Assembly (NCBI GenBank): GCA_910578555.1
Contig: CAJTPS010000003.1
Location: forward strand, 142,302-206,301
Reading direction: 5' to 3'
Length of the DNA: 64,000 nt
Source: an uncultured Lachnospiraceae bacterium
GTDB lineage: Bacteria > Bacillota > Clostridia > Lachnospirales > Lachnospiraceae
Part shown: positions 61,993-64,000 of the stretch, one piece after another
Position numbering within the stretch: position 1 is the first letter of the stretch
How the letters are laid out: each line of letters starts with the position of its first letter
Made by a program: the position numbers and the translations under genes
The notes under the pieces: generated by a model
The model's database searches: none
What the model saw: only the letters and a program-made list of their open reading frames with translations
Told to the model about the DNA's origin: nothing

Positions 61993-62147
61993 TAGTTCAG
62001 CCCGCGCCATTCGCAAAGGCACTTTCAGTGCTTTCTCGCTGCTTTGCAGCTGACTTTGCTCATAAAAAGGCGCTCTGCTCATAGCTGACCAGATGTACGC
62101 ATTCATGCAAGCATGATTCGTTCATCTTATCATCTATGGCTGAACTG
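61993..62147. repeat. Structured intergenic element with multiple hairpins
   Basis: A ~155-base element bounded by GTTCAGCC (61995-62002) and GGCTGAAC (62138-62145). Inside are GCGCC/GGCGC, GCACT-TTC-AGTGC, GCTGC-TTT-GCAGC and CATGC-AA-GCATG hairpins. It codes for no plausible protein. It could be a small RNA, a leader or a miniature mobile element. Confidence 0.55.
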
Positions 62148-62163
62148 TAACTAACATTTACTG

Positions 62164-62193
62164 TTTACAATGTGTGACAAGTTATGCTATTAT
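62164..62193 (+). promoter_or_regulatory. Sigma-A-like promoter of degV
   Basis: TTTACA, 18-base spacer, TATTAT (62188-62193), 41 bp upstream of the degV ATG. Confidence 0.6.
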
Positions 62194-62234
62194 AGATAGT
62201 AATGAAAACTACATGAAAGGGTTGCGGGGGCTTT

Positions 62235-63071
62235 ATGAGTTATAAGATCGTAGTAGACAGTTGTTGTGAACTGCCGGGAAAATGTAAAAATGATGAGAGA
62301 TTTCAGACTGTTCCGCTGGGACTGGAAGTGGGGGATGATCTGATCTGGGATGACGAGACTTTTAACCAGAAGGAATTTCTGGAGAAGGTAGCGGCATATC
62401 CGCAGTGTCCGAAATCGTCCTGTCCTTCTCCTGAGAAATTTATGGAGGCATACCAGTGTGATGCGGAGGAAGTCTATGTGGTGACGCTGTCATCCCATCT
62501 CAGTGGAAGCTATAACAGTGCGGAACTGGGTAAAAGCTTATATCAGGAGAAGTACGGAGAGAAGAAGATTCATGTCGTGGATTCGGAATCCGCAAGCTGT
62601 GGAGAGACGCAGCTGGCTATCAGACTTATGCGTTACAAGGAGGCCGGCCTTACTTTCGAGGAGACTGTGGAGAAGATCGAAGTCTTTAAGCGTAAGATGA
62701 GAACGTATTTTGTGCTGGATAATCTGGAGACGCTTCGCAAGAACGGACGCCTTACCGGTGTCAAGGCGCTTGTCGCTTCAACGCTGAGTATCAAGCCTGT
62801 TATGGTAGGCAATCTGGGCGTGATCGAGCAGAAGAGTCAGGCGATCGGCATTAACAAGGCGCTTGCCAAGATGGCGGACTGTCTCGTTGCGGATGTGTCA
62901 CATACGGAGAAGAGAACGCTCATGATCACACACTGCAACTGTCCCGAGCGCGCACAGTATATGCGTGAACTGATGGAAAAGCGTGCATCCTACAGAAACG
63001 TAGTGATCATGGAAACGGCGGGCGTCAGTACAATGTACGCCAATGACGGCGGCATTATTGTGACATTGTAA
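62235..63071 (+). CDS. DegV family fatty-acid-binding protein
   Basis: A 278-residue DegV/FakB-type protein that binds a fatty acid, in many Firmicutes as the partner of the FakA kinase. N-terminal IVVDSCCELPG, the SCPSPEKF motif, LSSHLSGSYNSA and the C-terminal lid with LETLRKNGRL and KPVMVGNLGVI are all typical. No fakA is nearby. GGGTTGCGGGGG upstream serves as ribosome-binding site. Confidence 0.93.
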   Translation: MSYKIVVDSCCELPGKCKNDERFQTVPLGLEVGDDLIWDDETFNQKEFLEKVAAYPQCPKSSCPSPEKFMEAYQCDAEEVYVVTLSSHLSGSYNSAELGKSLYQEKYGEKKIHVVDSESASCGETQLAIRLMRYKEAGLTFEETVEKIEVFKRKMRTYFVLDNLETLRKNGRLTGVKALVASTLSIKPVMVGNLGVIEQKSQAIGINKALAKMADCLVADVSHTEKRTLMITHCNCPERAQYMRELMEKRASYRNVVIMETAGVSTMYANDGGIIVTL

Positions 63072-63080
63072 CAGGGTGGT

Positions 63081-63860
63081 TTATGTTTCACTGCGGTATG
63101 TTTCAATTGCCTTTTTTACCAGTGAGAGTTCAAACGGAGAAACGGTAAAAGCGCGTCCATCCTTCATGGAAAGCTTCAGTAAAGACAGTTTCTCGATATA
63201 GGAGACATTGACGAACACCTGCTCCGAGATCGGGAAGAAATGATCATAATCGGCAACTTGCGCGTAGAGATTGTGCATAGTGGACAGCACATCGATCTGT
63301 CTGTCCTCTGTCAGAGTCACGTGCGCGTAGTTGCCGTCTTTTTCTGCATACAGGATCTCATCCTCATAGACATAGAGGGTATCCTTCTCGCCGCGCAGTT
63401 CTATGGTTGGAATGACCTGGGACTTCTGCGCAATACAAAAGTCCAGCATTTCGTCCAGTTCGGCGACGCGGACCGGCTTGTTCAGATATCGGATCTGGGT
63501 TTTTAACTTCCGGAACAGGATCTCGTGATTGGTGTTTTCGACACCGTCCGGCGGCAGCTGTTCCATAGCCGCTTCAATAATCGCGCGGTAATTGATTGTG
63601 GAGACACACAGAACGATCGGCGCGGTCACGCCTGCATCGATCAGCTTTCCGGCAAGCTGGAACCCATTGACGGGACCGGATGTCATATCAATAAAGAAAG
63701 CATTGTAAAGCATAGGCGCGTGCATGACAGCTTCCACGTTTCCGAAAGAATCAATATAGAATACACCCGTGGTGTGTATCCGCCTGTCCGAAGCCCGTTC
63801 TAAGAGCCGCTCCATCTGTTTCCTGTCAGCAATATTATCATCACAGACTGCAATATGCAT
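63081..63860 (-). CDS. LytTR-family response regulator
   Basis: A 259-residue regulator from the ATG at 63860 (GAGAAGGGG upstream on the minus strand), so the protein starts MHIAVCDDN. The receiver domain has the phosphoacceptor in FFIDMTSGPVNG, without the usual acidic-Pro context, and a LytTR DNA-binding domain occupies the last ~110 residues (YVYEDEILYAEKDGNYAHV). No kinase gene is seen next to it in the window. It converges with degV. Confidence 0.88.
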   Translation of the reverse strand: MHIAVCDDNIADRKQMERLLERASDRRIHTTGVFYIDSFGNVEAVMHAPMLYNAFFIDMTSGPVNGFQLAGKLIDAGVTAPIVLCVSTINYRAIIEAAMEQLPPDGVENTNHEILFRKLKTQIRYLNKPVRVAELDEMLDFCIAQKSQVIPTIELRGEKDTLYVYEDEILYAEKDGNYAHVTLTEDRQIDVLSTMHNLYAQVADYDHFFPISEQVFVNVSYIEKLSLLKLSMKDGRAFTVSPFELSLVKKAIETYRSET

Positions 63861-63894
63861 AAACGCCCCTTCTCCCATTATTTACTTTAAGGTA

Positions 63895-64000
63895 TAATCT
63901 TCCGCTTATTCGAGTTTGCCGAGGGAAAATCCCGCAAAATAAAATCTTCCGCTTATTCGAGTTTGCCGAGGGAAAATCCCGCAAAATAAAATCTTCCGGC
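63895..64000. repeat. 47-bp tandem repeat at the window edge
   Basis: Two identical units and the start of a third, exact period 47 bp (TCC of each unit at 63901, 63948 and 63995). Each unit carries CGCTTATTCGAG, TTTGCCGAGG and GGGAAAATCCC, resembling the dispersed hairpin family. The array may continue outside the window. Confidence 0.9.

Noticed and set aside
63895..64000. Possible CRISPR array at the window edge
   Set aside because: Units are perfect 47-bp tandem copies with no variable spacers, so it is a tandem repeat and not a CRISPR array.

Overview
The window is typical chromosome of a spore-forming, low-to-mid GC Firmicute, most likely a gut Lachnospiraceae (Clostridia). Grounds: an intact spoIIAA-spoIIAB-sigF operon, all five spoVA genes, a T-box leader on valS, DegV, FapA-like (DUF342), PilZ/HD-GYP and DUF5721-type genes, and sugar operons for fructosides, galacto-N-biose-type disaccharides and mannans. 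Species identity cannot be read from the sequence alone.

Layout. 1-5.8 kb: end of a GH32 fructosidase gene, a lipoprotein/permease/permease sugar ABC transporter, a YesL-type membrane protein and a PfkB fructokinase, forming one fructoside uptake operon. 5.9-9.0 kb (minus): a BcgI-like type IIB restriction-modification pair. 9.4-14.6 kb: an AT-rich imported cassette (AgrA/AgrC-like two-component pair, 26-residue membrane peptide, ABC-2 exporter, remnants of conjugative-transposon sigma/HTH genes) lying between two fragments of a broken ABC exporter gene. 14.65-17.85 kb: T-box leader and valS. 18-21 kb: FapA-like protein and folC. 21.2-26.6 kb: TPR protein, spoIIA operon, PilZ protein and HD-GYP phosphodiesterase. 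26.65-27.3 kb: an IS200-type element with a nonsense-mutated transposase. 27.4-29.2 kb: spoVAA-AB-AC. 29.4-31.6 kb: GH112 galactosyl-HexNAc phosphorylase. 31.8-40.1 kb: two OmpR-type two-component systems, the second followed by a BceAB/MacB-like ABC exporter. 40.1-40.5 kb: a cluster of hairpin repeats with a small ORF. 40.5-44.4 kb: C39-like protease, intracellular-looking GH26 mannanase, a decayed STAS/ATPase plus PIN-like pair, and a CobS homologue lacking key acidic residues. 44.5-49.7 kb: a TetM/EF-G-like GTPase fused to a NYN (YacP/Rae1-like) nuclease, followed by a Suv3/Ski2-like RNA helicase. 49.8-55.2 kb: Sfp-type phosphopantetheinyl transferase, spoVAD, a frameshifted nucleotidyltransferase, an Rpn-type nuclease relic, two small unknowns, RidA, a shikimate-kinase-like protein and spoVAE. 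55.3-58.9 kb (minus): an asymmetric heterodimeric ABC exporter. 59.2-61.3 kb: ECF sigma, putative anti-sigma and two membrane proteins. 61.3-64 kb: DUF5721-like protein, a structured intergenic element, DegV, a LytTR regulator and a tandem 47-bp repeat at the window edge.

The most interesting candidate is the GTPase-NYN/helicase pair (44480-49659). It joins a translational GTPase expected to visit the ribosomal A site, a nuclease domain related to the ribosome-dependent mRNase Rae1, and a Ski2-superfamily RNA helicase, which suggests a ribosome-coupled mRNA-cleavage or rescue machine. Also notable: the spoVA genes are split into three loci that each keep a sigma-G-like promoter with identical 17-bp spacing; a dispersed hairpin repeat whose stems covary between copies; and several genes that keep their fold but have lost catalytic residues (CobS-like, nucleotidyltransferase, one ABC half-transporter).
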